NCBI RefSeq assembly: GCF_000172075.1 | Contig: NZ_ABIC01000015.1 | Location: forward strand, 1 to 64,000 | Direction of reading: 5' to 3' | Source of the DNA: Shewanella benthica KT99 | GTDB taxonomy: Bacteria; Pseudomonadota; Gammaproteobacteria; Enterobacterales; Shewanellaceae | DNA: 64,000 nt | Shown: positions 31,305 to 40,866 of the stretch, one piece after another | How the letters are laid out: each line of letters begins with the position of its first letter | How positions within the stretch are numbered: the stretch's first letter is position 1 | Notes under the pieces: generated by a model | Seen by the model: only the letters and a program-made list of their open reading frames with translations | Told to the model about the DNA's origin: nothing | Databases searched by the model: none | Position numbers and translations under genes: made by a program

Positions 31305-32444
31305 CTATTTAGTTATGGCGAAGAAGTCTCGAAGCTCATCTATCTGACACATGGCATCCTGATAACCTAAGTCAATAAGGGCGCTGCAGTACGCCTGCTC
31401 GAATAGCAGATAGGAGACGATACTCGAGTCAGTATCTTGTTTTATGCCAATAGGCCTGAGCATAGCTTTTACCGCTGTTGGCATCTCCTTATAGTAATAG
31501 GATGCCAGTTGACTCAAGTCTTCGCTGGGCTTGATGACTAAGGTTTCTATCTTAGTCAGGGGCAGTGACTTTCTTTTTTCCTCTGGGATTAACTCGAGTG
31601 TGGCGTTGATCCGCTCCAGACGTTCCAGATCGCTATTTAAGGTATCGGAGAAGATGGTATCGAGCAGATGACCGGTAATCGTCGCCACCTTAGGGTGATG
31701 GGTTAGCTCTTGGGGCTGCCGCTTGTGGGGGCTCTCTAAATTTATTACCAAGATTTTCTTGGCGCCAAGATGAATTGGGCTGCTCAAGGGAGCAAGTTGA
31801 TGCACTGATCCATCGCCGTAATAGCCCTGATTGAGCTTAATTGAGGGGAAGATTAGCGGGATAGCCGAACTGGCGAGTAGATGGTCTGTGTTGAGCTGAG
31901 TGCGTTGGCCACTGCGCCTGTCCCTATGCCAGTCAGTAATATCATGACTGCCCTGGAAGAAGGTAACCGATCTCGATGTGTTATAGCAGGAGACGTCGAT
32001 GCTCAGAGCGTTGAGAGCGCCACTGGCGATATTTCTGTCGATGCGAATGAAGTTAATAAGCTGATTGAGCATGTCGCGTAGGGGATCGCTGTTAAACAGG
32101 CTGCCAGCATGGGTGTTGATTCTGTCATCTTGCAGGCTCATGAGTAACATCTTGCACAAGTGTCCCAGTACCCCTCTGGCCGATGATTTATATATCTTCT
32201 CGGTGCGAAAGTTACGCCATACCCACTCGAGTTTACGCACCCCAAGATGAAAGCAGGAAGCATGAGTGGCGATAGAGGTACCATTGATGGCTCCGGCTGA
32301 GGTGCCGCAGATTATCTTGAAGGGAATGCCGTGATTTCGTGGATAAAATTGCACTATGGCCTTGAGTACACCCACCTGATATGCGGCTCTTGCCCCGCCG
32401 CCGCCGAGCACAATCGCTGTTTTTTCTGGCAAAGCTTTCTCCAT
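31305..32444 (-). CDS. patatin-like phospholipase family protein
   Basis: Patatin-type enzymes are Ser-Asp dyad lipid acyl hydrolases. The 379-residue protein has the oxyanion motif LGGGGARAAYQVG (residues 13-25), the nucleophile elbow GTSAG (47-51, Ser49) and the catalytic aspartate in YYGDGSVHQ (Asp211), so the dyad is complete. No signal peptide is seen, so it is probably cytoplasmic. It stands alone between the decayed SGNH gene and proS. Substrate is unknown. Confidence 0.9.
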   Translation of the reverse strand: MEKALPEKTAIVLGGGGARAAYQVGVLKAIVQFYPRNHGIPFKIICGTSAGAINGTSIATHASCFHLGVRKLEWVWRNFRTEKIYKSSARGVLGHLCKMLLMSLQDDRINTHAGSLFNSDPLRDMLNQLINFIRIDRNIASGALNALSIDVSCYNTSRSVTFFQGSHDITDWHRDRRSGQRTQLNTDHLLASSAIPLIFPSIKLNQGYYGDGSVHQLAPLSSPIHLGAKKILVINLESPHKRQPQELTHHPKVATITGHLLDTIFSDTLNSDLERLERINATLELIPEEKRKSLPLTKIETLVIKPSEDLSQLASYYYKEMPTAVKAMLRPIGIKQDTDSSIVSYLLFEQAYCSALIDLGYQDAMCQIDELRDFFAITK

Positions 32445-32620
32445 GCATAAATATCTAGTTTAATAATACCAATCCTACTAAATATATGATCTTTCAGCGA
32501 GAGTTCAAGGTGCTGTAGGCAAGATCTACCTATTGCTCCTCGATGATTGCTCCTGCATTATTCTACCTTCACCTGTCTATAGGCTCCTAGCTCCTGTATC
32601 TGACCTCCATGGTCCTAAGC

Positions 32621-32693
32621 GTTCCATACGTTTTAAAGACATTTCCTTTATTCCTATGGGTCCGGGGAGGAAATGGCTTATTTTGTATGGAAC
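32621..32693. repeat. long imperfect inverted repeat between the patatin gene and proS
   Basis: GTTCCATAC (32621-32629) pairs with GTATGGAAC (32685-32693), and further in CATTTCC (32640-32646) pairs with GGAAATG (32669-32675); the intervening arms are partly complementary. The region 32445-32800 holds no convincing ORF. It could be a miniature transposon end pair, a hairpin in a small RNA, or a terminator for neither gene; I cannot tell which. Confidence 0.5.
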
Positions 32694-32802
32694 AAAATAG
32701 ACCATTCAGTCGTATATCGAAAGTATCTAACGCTGCATATGTGGAAAAATCAAGCAGATTAATGGATTAAAATTGTTCGGCAACATTCTACAAAGATGCC
32801 AT

Positions 32803-32832
32803 AAAAAACGCGCCCTCCTATGGAGTGCGCGT
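32803..32832 (-). terminator. rho-independent terminator of proS
   Basis: On the minus strand ACGCGCACTCC pairs with GGAGGGCGCGT (10 of 11 bp) across a 3-nt loop, and a T-rich run (TTTTTTAT) follows. It lies 34 bases after the proS stop. Confidence 0.88.
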
Positions 32833-32865
32833 CTGGTATTAAGCTAGTCGTTTAATTGCTGGTGA

Positions 32866-34575
32866 TTACTCGGCAGACTTAAGGAAGTCGAGCAGTTGAT
32901 CGAATGGGATATCCCGCTTCTCACCGGTGCGACGGTTCTTATACTCGAACACGCCATTATCGATGTTGCGATCGCCGATAACGACAACATGTGGCAGACC
33001 CACAAGTTCCATGTCGGCAAACATCACGCCCGGACGCTCTTTACGATCGTCAAACAGGACTTCGATGCCTGCATCATTCAGATCTTGATACAGCTTCTCG
33101 GCCATATCTTTAACGCGATGAGACTTATGCATGTTCATCGGCAGTATGCCGACCTTGAACGGCGCGATGGCTGCTGGCCAGATGATGCCACGATCGTCAT
33201 GGTTTTGCTCGATGGCGGCGGCAACGATACGGCTCACGCCCACACCATAGCATCCCATAAGTAGGGTCTTAGACTTACCATTTTTATCCAATACATTGGC
33301 ATGCATAGATTCAGAGTAGTTAGTCCCTAGCTGGAAGATATGACCCACTTCGATACCGCGAAGCAGGGCGATAGTGCCTTGACCACAAGGACTAGGCTCA
33401 CCTTCGATGATATTACGCAGATCGAATGCTTCAGCCTGAGGCAGGTCGCGCTCCCAGTTGATACCGAAATAGTGCTTGTCGTCCTGGTTTGCACCGGCGC
33501 CAAAATCGCTCATTACATTAACGCTGTGATCGATATACACAGGGATGTTCAGGCCGACAGGGCCGATAGAGCCAGGTCCTGCACCAATCGCCTTGCGTAT
33601 ATCGGCTTCATCGGCAAATTCAAACGGAGCCAGTACGGCTTCAATCTTCTCAGCCTTAACTTCGTTGAGCTCATGGTCGCCACGAACCACGATAGCCACT
33701 AAAGGTACTTCTTCAGTGGCGCCCTTAACGATCAAGGTCTTCACCGTCTTCTCGATGGCGATATCGTGTTGCTCGACGAGTTCGGCTATGGTCTTAGCAT
33801 TAGGCGTATCGATCAGAGTCATCTCTTGGGTCGCAGCTCCCCGGGGCTCCGTAGGCATAGGTGCTTCTGCCTTCTCGATGTTCGCGGCGTAATCGCTCTC
33901 GGTTGAGTAGGCGATCAAGTCTTCACCGCTATCGGCTAGAACATGAAACTCATGGGACATGCTGCCACCGATAGAGCCGGTGTCAGCTAGTACCGGGCGG
34001 AAAGACAGGCCCATACGCTCGAAGATGTTGTTATAAGCCTGGAACATGGTGTCGTAGGTGACATCCATAGACTCTTGATCCAGATGGAAAGAGTAAGCAT
34101 CTTTCATCAGGAATTCACGAGAACGCATCACACCGAAGCGAGGACGAACCTCATCACGGAACTTGGTCTGGATCTGATACAGAGTCAGAGGCAGCTGCTT
34201 ATAGGAGTTTATCTCTTTACGTATGATGTCGGTGATGACCTCTTCGTGGGTCGGACCCAATACGAAATCACGGTTATGACGATCTTTGAAACGCAGCAGT
34301 TCGGGGCCGAACTTCTCCCAACGCCCCGTCTCAATCCAAAGGTCTGCCGGTTGAACCATAGGCATTAAGATCTCTATAGCCCCTGCCTTGTTCATCTCTT
34401 CGCGGACAATAGCCTCTACCTTACGCAGAACTCTAAGCCCCGTCGGTAACCAGCTGTACAGTCCCGATGCGTTCCGGCGAACCATGCCCGCACGTAACAT
34501 TAATTGATGACTGACCACCTCTGCATCTGCAGGGGTCTCTTTTTGTGTTGAAAGCAGGTACTTGCTTACGCGCAT
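32866..34575 (-). CDS. proS: prolyl-tRNA synthetase
   Basis: ProS charges tRNA-Pro and edits mischarged alanine. I start at the ATG at 34575 ([21 protein letters not shown]), giving 569 residues as in the family; the longer frame from 34611 adds residues with no homology. Class II motifs are visible: [38 protein letters not shown] and the C-terminal [13 protein letters not shown]. An insertion domain with YxaK-type editing features lies in the middle. trmO and rcsF, next to it in E. coli, are on the same strand but separated by IS debris. Confidence 0.97.
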   Translation of the reverse strand: MRVSKYLLSTQKETPADAEVVSHQLMLRAGMVRRNASGLYSWLPTGLRVLRKVEAIVREEMNKAGAIEILMPMVQPADLWIETGRWEKFGPELLRFKDRHNRDFVLGPTHEEVITDIIRKEINSYKQLPLTLYQIQTKFRDEVRPRFGVMRSREFLMKDAYSFHLDQESMDVTYDTMFQAYNNIFERMGLSFRPVLADTGSIGGSMSHEFHVLADSGEDLIAYSTESDYAANIEKAEAPMPTEPRGAATQEMTLIDTPNAKTIAELVEQHDIAIEKTVKTLIVKGATEEVPLVAIVVRGDHELNEVKAEKIEAVLAPFEFADEADIRKAIGAGPGSIGPVGLNIPVYIDHSVNVMSDFGAGANQDDKHYFGINWERDLPQAEAFDLRNIIEGEPSPCGQGTIALLRGIEVGHIFQLGTNYSESMHANVLDKNGKSKTLLMGCYGVGVSRIVAAAIEQNHDDRGIIWPAAIAPFKVGILPMNMHKSHRVKDMAEKLYQDLNDAGIEVLFDDRKERPGVMFADMELVGLPHVVVIGDRNIDNGVFEYKNRRTGEKRDIPFDQLLDFLKSAE

Positions 34576-34701
34576 TACCGATATCCAGTTCAGAAATAAA
34601 TAGGCTGACATTTTATCATCTGAGAATTTGATGTCACCAAGTTTATTGGCCCTTGGAATGAAGGGGTATTACATTTCGTTTGGATTGTGGGTATTTTGTC
34701 T

Positions 34702-35251
34702 CTAATTGAGTTTGAAGCCGCCAACAACATGGTTTAGCTGCACATTAGCCTGTATTAATCTCTGTGTGCTGTCGACCGTATCAACAGCATTACTACTCAG
34801 TTGGCGGATCATCTCATGAATTTTAATCATATTGATATTTATATTTACATCTTCTGTTACCACACTCTGCTCTTTTGCTGAAAATGCGATCTCTGTAGTT
34901 AGGTCATTGATCTTAGTGATTGAGGAGGTCATATTTTCAAGAGAGATCATTACCCGTGAGTTGGTGTCTACTGTTTTGCTACAGCTTTTTTGGGTGGAAT
35001 CCATCGAGGAGACCACTAGTCTCGTGGCTGAACGTAAATCGCTCAGCATCCTATCAACCTCTGAGGTACTCTGCTTAGTGCGCGCGGCTAACGCCCTGAC
35101 TTCATCGGCAACTACCGCAAAGCCTCGCCCCTGCTCACCAGCTCTTGCCGCTTCAATCGCAGCATTGAGTGCCAATAAGTTGGTCTGCTCGGCAATTTCA
35201 CCAATAACTCTGAGTACGGCATCTATTTTTTCAAAGTTTTGGCTCATCGTT
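34702..35251 (-). pseudogene. methyl-accepting chemotaxis protein, C-terminal fragment
   Basis: The fragment carries the strictly conserved signalling hairpin [38 protein letters not shown] in pieces, with the distal methylation-helix region and a normal end (VVGGFKLN). Everything upstream of the signalling tip (ligand domain, membrane segments, HAMP) is gone, because the coding sequence ends at 35251 against the left end of the ISAs1-family element. It cannot act as a receptor. It might be translated from ATG 35247 as a cytosolic CheA/CheW-binding piece, but I see no reason to expect that. Confidence 0.88.
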
Positions 35252-36208
35252 CACGGCAAGATCATTATAAATTGAACTTTATGCTCAAGTAGCGATCAGA
35301 TCACCAAATACTCTTTTTTGGTGATGTTAATGACTGCTACTTTTTTAAAACATTTTGATTCGATTGCGGAACCCCGTATTGAGCGTTGTAAAAAACATAA
35401 CTTATTAGAGATTATTTTACTCGCTATAAGTGCGGTTATGTCAGGCTCTGAAGGATGGGAAGACATTGAAAACTTTGGACATCTAAAGCTTGATTGGCTT
35501 CGTCAGTATCGTCCTTTTAAAGCAGGTATTCCTCGACATGACACTATTGCCCGTGTTATCTGCCGATTAAAAACGGATGAAATAGAGAAAGCTTTTCAAA
35601 CTTGGATTTCTTCTCTCCTAGAAGGTACTGGTTGCGATGTCATTGCCATTGACGGCAAAACTGCACTTCATACTGTGAGCGCCTGGAGTTGTCAGCATCA
35701 TCACGCTCGATGCTATGGGATGTCAAAAAGAGATAGCAAAGCTAATCGTTAAGCAAAAGGCTGACTATATTCTAGCGCTTAAAGGTCATCATTCTGGTCT
35801 ACAGGGTGAATTAGAAGCTTGGTGGCACAAGTGCCAGCGTGAAGGTTTTACAGCCGATAATTTTGATGAACATACGACCATAGACAGCGGTCACGGGCGA
35901 ATTGAAACAAGACGTTGTCAGCAAGTGCTGGTTAATAAAAGTTGGTTAAATAATAAATATCAGTGGGTTGGCTTAAAAAGCATTATCAAAGTGACATCAG
36001 ACGTACATGAAAAAACGACCACTGAATCACGGATCCGTAAAGGCCGAGGTCCGCTTGCTTTTAATGTGATGAGAAAAATAGCAATGACCTTGTTCAAGCA
36101 AGAGCAGACAAAACGCGCGAGTATAGTGGCTAAAAAGAAGATGGCAGGGTTGGACGACGAGTATCGCTCAACCCTGTTAGAGTCAGGGATTAAAATGCGC
36201 TAGCCGTG
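35252..36208 (+). mobile_element. ISAs1-family insertion sequence, internally deleted
   Basis: The ends CACGGCAAGATCATTATAA (from 35252) and the reverse complement of 36190-36208, CACGGCTAGCGCATTTTAA, match at 15 of 19 positions, forming the terminal inverted repeats. The left 39 bp recurs, inverted, at 56613-56651, which supports the left boundary. No target duplication is seen (GCTCATCGTT left, TTCACCAGCC right), so the flanks have been rearranged. At 957 bp it is shorter than intact family members (commonly about 1.2-1.4 kb). Confidence 0.8.
35330..36203 (+). pseudogene. ISAs1-family transposase with internal deletions
   Basis: The first part (MTATFLKHFDSIAEPRIERC) has the family hallmarks LLEIILLAISAVMSGSEGWEDIE and GIPRHDTIARV, and the first catalytic aspartate in VIAIDGK. 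The sequence jumps from TVSAWS to a second frame with LDAMGCQKEIAKLIVKQKADYILALKG, losing about 40 residues and the frame. A second gap lies between TTTESR and RIRKGRGPLAFNVMRKIAM, where the region carrying the catalytic glutamate should be. It is therefore dead. The ATG is at 35330; the earlier in-frame TTG is unlikely. Confidence 0.85.
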
Positions 36209-36302
36209 TTCACCAGCCCCTTATTGACACGATCAATTGATGATCGATAAGGTTTGGTCATATAGCTATTGAACGATCTCTTTTCCATGTGAAAATGGCT
36301 TC

Positions 36303-37750
36303 ATGAAAAAGAAAAAACAATTCGAGCAAGAGCCGCCTTCGATTGATAATATCAGCGAAGCCAACCTGTTTATCCGTGAGCTTTGGCAAACGCTACGTGA
36401 GTATGAAGACAGGTTGATGCTCAGTTCTCGTCACTCATCCAAATCACCCTCCTCTGATTCCCCTGCGGATAAGGCCGAGCGAAAAAAGCTCAAACGCCTC
36501 GTAGTGGAAATAAGGTTGGCGCTCAACCTGGACATACGGGGCACAAAAGACCACTAGCGGAACTCGGCGAAAACGATGAGCAAATCGCTTGTTTGCCAGA
36601 GGCCTGTTGCTCCGATTGTGGTGGTGAAGTGACTGCCAATAAGTCTCCCAGTTATCGTCATCAGGTGCTTGAGCTGCCTGAGCCTAAGCTTGATATCACT
36701 GAATATCAGCTATTTCATGGACGTTGCAAGCAATGCAACACGGTGAGCAAAGGCACCTTACCTAAGGATACTTCTGATGGCCAGATGGGACCAAGACTGC
36801 TTAGCTACGTAGCTGTGCTCAGTGGTTTATATCATCTGAGCGTACGGAAAATTCAACGTTTACTGCAAGACCAATATGGTACTCATTTCTCTACAGGCCT
36901 GATTTCTGAGGCTCAAGGACGAGTCAGTAGTATGCTGACGCCGACACACCAAGCCTTGCATCAACACATAAAAAAAGCGTCATTAGTGCATGTTGACGAG
37001 ACAACACATAATCGTAATGGCGAAGCGCATACCCGTTGGATATGGTTGCTATCGGGTGATGATGCCGTATTTCAGGTGGTGAAATACTTTCGCAATAAGG
37101 ATGCCGCCAAATCGGTATTAGGTGCACAGACTCAAGCTATCGTAGTGAGCGACCAATGTCCGAGCTACAACTGGATAGCCCCTGAGCGTCATCAGTTTTG
37201 CCTAGCTCACGTGCTACGCAATTTACAACAAATGGCCGATTATTCAGGAAAAGGCCTCACTGCGAATATTGGCAACCGGCTGGTATAGCTTTTCAAGTCC
37301 GTATTTCGCATCCAACATAGATACGAATCCGGTGAAATTGACGAAACCATTTGGCGTCGGCGAATGCAACGATTACAGCGCAGTATTAAGCGCTGGCTTG
37401 AACGCGGAAAAAATGTGCCCGCTTCACGTTATGCTGGCAGATGCCGTCATATTCTCAAATATGAGCAAGGCTTATGGGTATTTCTCAATCACCCAGGCAC
37501 TCCTCTGACCAATAACGAAGCAGAGCGTTGCATACGTGGTAGCGTGATCATGCGTAAAATTTGCTATGGCACCCGTTCAGATCGAGGGGAGAAGTTCCGT
37601 TCCCGGTTACTGTCAGTGGTTGAAACATGCAAAAAACGGCAGTTATCACCAATCACAGTGATAAGTAAGATCGTTACAGCCGTTGTAGGCAACAGAGAAT
37701 ACCCAGACGTGTTTGATCTCGTGTCAGCTGAGTCAACTCCCTTCTGGTGA
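36303..37750 (+). pseudogene. IS66-family transposase (TnpC type), broken
   Basis: The N-terminal frame (MKKKKQFEQEPPSIDNISEA) breaks near 36500; the next frame continues with GNKVGAQPGHTGHKRPLAEL, a zinc-finger-like Cys-x2-Cys plus Cys-x2-Cys region (CCSDCGG and RCKQC), LVHVDETTHNRNG and VVSDQCPSYNWI catalytic aspartate motifs, then a TAG at 37286-37288. The same frame resumes (FRIQHRYESGEID) and carries TPLTNNEAERCIRGSVIMRK, the family's glutamate region, to 37750. One indel and one nonsense codon therefore disable it. tnpA and tnpB partners are not present. Confidence 0.85.
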
Positions 37751-38100
37751 ACGCTTACGGAAATTTCACTTGGAATCCTTTTTCTCTGCCTCCAGAGGTG
37801 CACCGTCAGTTTACAATGCGCACACTTCGCTACGCATTAGAACATTGTTCAACCCAGATTTTTGATGGTAATGCGGCGGATTTCTATTTGGCTAATGCGA
37901 CCCTCAAACCAAGTTTGATTTTCATTGATGCAGGATATGACTACGAATCCGTGAGGAAGGACATTGATTGGGCCGTTTCTACCGGTTGTCCGGTAATATC
38001 GGGTCATGACTATACGCCTGCTCATCCTAGTGTGGTCAAGGCCGTTGACGAGACATTCGGCGATAACATTTCCCTTTACGGCTCAGTATGGATCCATTAA
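37751..38100 (+). pseudogene. class I SAM-dependent methyltransferase, C-terminal fragment
   Basis: The frame reads NAYGNFTWNPFSLPPEVHRQ and then LKPSLIFIDAGYDYESVRKD and VISGHDYTPAHPSVVKAVDE, which is the C-terminal half of Methyltransf_24-type enzymes (FIDAxHxYExVxxD and GHDY motifs), and ends naturally at WIH-stop. The SAM-binding N-terminal half is absent: the homology starts next to the IS66 stop codon. So it was probably truncated by IS66. Its target molecule is unknown. Confidence 0.7.
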
Positions 38101-38110
38101 AGGCGCGAAT

Positions 38111-38322
38111 GTGAATAAGGTGAAGCTGCGGATGGCGAAAATGCCGTTAGCAATGGTAAAGCAATACCATGAATTGCTACTTTCACATTTAGTCAGTCCA
38201 TTATGGTTTATGGCGACTTCATTGCCCATTATTATCGGGCCGTGGAGGAAGATGTCGGCCATGCGTTTCTTATGCTTGATAGTCGTCTGGTGTCATCGAT
38301 GATGCCATCAGCTAAACACTGA
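38111..38322 (+). other. unrecognised coding remnant before trmO
   Basis: A GTG-started frame reads NKVKLRMAKMPLAMVKQYHE and LLLSHLVSPLW, and around 38205 the coding-like signal passes to another frame (VYGDFIAHYYRAVEEDVGHA, then FLMLDSRLVSSMM) which ends at 38322, overlapping the trmO stop on the opposite strand. It looks like a frameshifted or truncated gene accompanying the methyltransferase fragment. I recognise no family. Confidence 0.35.
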
Positions 38323-39070
38323 TCCCCGTCTTAATCTCTTGCACAATAATGGTGTCTTCACTAACACTATCGTTATTCTTAGCATGAGCGACTTTGACAA
38401 CGCGCCAGAGTATATCTAAGTCATAGAGGGCGACTTGATAGACCTTAGGGTCGGCCTTAGCTCTCTTATAGGCGGGACGCGGGTCTTGGGCAAGGACACC
38501 TATGATGAGCTCTTCTAGCTGTTGGTATTGCTCGAGTCCCTCATAGCAGGCTAGTTGCTGCTTAGCGTCTTGACTGAATTCTACCTTGGTCAGTTTTGGC
38601 GCTTCATGGGCGATACCGCCTAATGCATCAGGAATCGAGTCCGAGAAGGGGATATAGGGTTTGATATCTATGATGGGGGTGCCATCGAGGAGATCCATTC
38701 CCGAGATCTCTAAAGCCAGATAGCCTTTGCGCCGGTGGATTTTATGTAGTTTTACCACCGACTGACCTAAGCCGTTGGGGCGGAAGGTGGAGCGAGTCGC
38801 GAACACACCCAGCTTTTCGTTGCCGCCTAAACGGGGAGGGCGAACTGTGGTTTTCCATCCCTGGGCGAGATTTTCATGGAAGCAAAATACCAACCAGAGG
38901 TGAGAGTATTGTTCCAGGCCTCTGACGGTATCGATATCATTGTAGGGGGCCTGGAGTTCGACAAAACCGCGGGCGGCGTTGACGAGTCCCGGTTGTCTGG
39001 GGATCCCAAATTTTTGTTTATAGGGCGTACGACAGTACGCCACGGCTTGAATTTGACTGCTAAAACTCAT
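38312..39070 (-). CDS. trmO: tRNA (N6-threonylcarbamoyladenosine(37)-N6)-methyltransferase
   Basis: TrmO (YaeB/TsaA) methylates N6 of t6A37 in ACY-reading tRNA-Thr with SAM. The 252-residue protein has the N-terminal beta-barrel UPF0066 motifs IGIPRQPGLV-like FGIPRQPGLVNAARGFVEL and RPPRLGGNEKLGVFATRS followed by TFRPNGLGQSVVKL, the SAM-binding signature. The C-terminal domain (RVVKVAHAK region) fits. In E. coli it lies between rcsF and proS. Here rcsF is adjacent but proS is 3.7 kb away across IS debris. Confidence 0.93.
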   Translation of the reverse strand: MSFSSQIQAVAYCRTPYKQKFGIPRQPGLVNAARGFVELQAPYNDIDTVRGLEQYSHLWLVFCFHENLAQGWKTTVRPPRLGGNEKLGVFATRSTFRPNGLGQSVVKLHKIHRRKGYLALEISGMDLLDGTPIIDIKPYIPFSDSIPDALGGIAHEAPKLTKVEFSQDAKQQLACYEGLEQYQQLEELIIGVLAQDPRPAYKRAKADPKVYQVALYDLDILWRVVKVAHAKNNDSVSEDTIIVQEIKTGISV

Positions 39071-39111
39071 TGATGACTACTTTGAAGTGGAGATTAAATA
39101 TTTAAGCAAGA

Positions 39112-39498
39112 TTATTGCTCGTCTGTTACTGGCGTTTTTATTGCCTGGCCAATACAGATGGCGCGGCTGAAACAGCCCTGACCTTGCTCTTCAAATAGCA
39201 GGCACTTCTTGATAACCAGACCGTTAGCCCCTTTATCTGCCGCGGCTCTGCGGGCAAGTGTGCGTGCTTCGCTTATCGCAGCCGGAGCATCATTGGCTTG
39301 CTCCTGACATGTTTCGCCTTCGACTAAACCTATGATCTCATAAGGAAGGTTCGCTGCTCTAGTATTATCATAGACGGTGACATCCGATGCCTTGAAATAA
39401 TCGTCGATGGCCTCCCCGCTGAGGTTACTGGAAAATTTATATTCGCCGGCACAGGCGCTAAGCAGTAAAACTAGGGCAGAGATTAATAGGGTCTTCAT
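39112..39498 (-). CDS. rcsF: RcsF-like outer membrane lipoprotein
   Basis: RcsF senses envelope damage and starts the Rcs phosphorelay in enterobacteria. The 128-residue protein has a lipoprotein signal ending in LLSAC (Cys16) and four further cysteines (64, 99, 109, 115) in the spacing of RcsF, where they form two disulfides. The RxxRRAAADKGANGLVIKKC core and RAICIGQAI tail match remembered RcsF sequences, and it sits beside trmO as in E. coli. Whether the rest of the Rcs pathway exists in this organism cannot be judged here. Confidence 0.82.
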   Translation of the reverse strand: MKTLLISALVLLLSACAGEYKFSSNLSGEAIDDYFKASDVTVYDNTRAANLPYEIIGLVEGETCQEQANDAPAAISEARTLARRAAADKGANGLVIKKCLLFEEQGQGCFSRAICIGQAIKTPVTDEQ

Positions 39499-39581
39499 TA
39501 TTTAGGCCTGTTATTGGAGTAGAGTGACGTACTCATATTCGTTATATTGGAATTTATTTTATGATCCTAGCAGTAGGAATT

Positions 39582-40375
39582 CTAGCGCTTTAGGTACTTT
39601 TGATAAAGCTGTTGTTGACGATTATTGAGATCTATCTCGCGGTCATCAAGTTAGCCGGTGCTCGCTCGCATCTGTGCCAAGCTTATCTTTCTTTCACTGT
39701 TGTCATCGCCAACCAAGGGGGCGGCGGAAGTTCAATGGCAGAATTAATCCATATCCATAAGCTTTAAGTTCGTCTAGTTGAGCGTACTCTTTACCGTTAT
39801 CCAGTAAACTTGCTTTATAGTCATGTTTACTTAATAAGCGGGCAGCCCTGAGTTGATTGTTTAGGTTTTGTTAGATTTCAGCAATAATCGAAAATAATCT
39901 GTTCGTTCTCTATATTAGCCAAAGCCGCGAGTGCACTATTAAACTCAATCAATAGGGTTTCGGATTTTGAAAATGATTTGTCTTTATTTTCTCTATACCA
40001 ATTCGCATCGGCGAACGTTTGTCTAATAAGCGCTATGCTACCCATCAAAGAGCTTGGGTAATCTTGAGGGGACTGCCTTTGTCGAATGCTAAAAAATGGC
40101 CGGATTGAGCACGATATATAATTTCATGGGCACTTCATTTTTTGGGTATTCAAATTCGATGGCGTAGTCGGTAAATGGATCGATAAATCCCGGATAGACA
40201 GTATAACCATGCAGATCGATAATGAGTGCATCTTCAGGCACTTTATTATTTCTTATAACTTCTATAATCTTATTATTTTTATCTGGTTAAATCATTAAGG
40301 TAACATGGGTGAGAACGGTTGATTTTCGGGTATTATCAGTGAGTTGGTCATTTTCCTGCGCTTGCAATGCACCGA
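39582..40375 (-). pseudogene. amidohydrolase-family protein, heavily decayed
   Basis: Minus-strand translation gives disconnected blocks: ALQAQENDQLTDN and VLTHVTLMI then a stop, VPEDALIIDLHGYTVYPGFI followed by DPFTDYAIEFEYP (the typical DLxGxTVYPGFID amidohydrolase entry), MGSIALIRQTFADANWYREN, RAARLLSKHDYKASLL with LDELKAYGYGLILPLNF, and a tail LNNRQQQLYQKYLKR-stop at 39582. Several frame changes and in-frame stops separate them, and the middle and C-terminal catalytic parts are missing. Family members are secreted imidazolonepropionase-like hydrolases. This region would otherwise look like a 970-bp gap. Confidence 0.75.
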
Positions 40376-40416
40376 TTTAAAATAATGTCGTGACTATCGA
40401 TAGTGTTAAATAAAAA

Positions 40417-40443
40417 GTATAAAAAACCGGCGCGAGCCGGTTT
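40417..40443 (-). terminator. rho-independent terminator of the H-NS gene
   Basis: AAACCGGC (40424-40431) pairs perfectly with GCCGGTTT (40436-40443) over a 4-nt loop; on the minus strand it is followed by TTTTTTATAC. It lies 30 bases past the stop. Confidence 0.85.
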
Positions 40444-40473
40444 AATATACTACTTCTGTTTGATAGAAGTGAT

Positions 40474-40866
40474 TTAGATGAGGAAGTCATCCATAGAACG
40501 GCCTTTATCTAGCTCAGTCTTAAATACTGTCGGCATACGACCTTGGCCAGTCCAAGTGGTTGCTTCACCATTCACGTCGATAGTATATTTAGCTGGACGT
40601 GGAGCGCGCTTCTTAGGTGAGGGTTTTACTACCGATGCACCTAGATCATCAATGGATAAACCTACGGCTTCCATCTGTTTACGGATTTCATCTATCTTGG
40701 CGTTTCTTTCTGCGGTAGCTTCAGCTTCAGCTTCAGCTTCAGAGTCTCTTTCTGAGATAACTTTATCAAGTTTTACCGCCAATTCTTTTAAGTCTTCAAT
40801 TGATAGTTCTTTTACTGCGGCTTTAAAGCGGCGGCCATGAGTTAGTATTTCAAGAAAATCGCTCAT
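40474..40866 (-). CDS. hns: H-NS family nucleoid-associated protein
   Basis: H-NS binds curved AT-rich DNA and silences horizontally acquired genes. From the ATG at 40866 (MSDFLEILTHGRRFKAAVKE) the product is 130 residues. The N-terminal 65 residues are the dimerising coiled coil, and the C-terminal DNA-binding core has TWTGQGRMPTVF at about 104-115. An EAEAEAEAEA stretch at residues 43-50 is encoded by a hexanucleotide repeat. An upstream in-frame TTG at 40881 is not needed. The 300-bp AT-rich upstream region is typical of H-NS autoregulated promoters (inference). Confidence 0.93.
   Translation of the reverse strand: MSDFLEILTHGRRFKAAVKELSIEDLKELAVKLDKVISERDSEAEAEAEATAERNAKIDEIRKQMEAVGLSIDDLGASVVKPSPKKRAPRPAKYTIDVNGEATTWTGQGRMPTVFKTELDKGRSMDDFLI
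40717..40742. repeat. AGCTTC hexanucleotide repeat inside hns
   Basis: Four exact AGCTTC units plus two more bases encode the EAEAEAEA run in the coiled coil of H-NS. Unit gains or losses keep the reading frame and would change the length of the dimerisation helix by two residues. Confidence 0.75.

Noticed and set aside
33340..33892. ORFs of 115-120 residues on the plus strand inside proS
   Set aside because: They are reverse-strand shadows of a highly conserved proS sequence.
34832..35275. 147-residue ORF opposite the chemotaxis receptor fragment
   Set aside because: It is the antisense of the conserved receptor signalling domain and has no family features.
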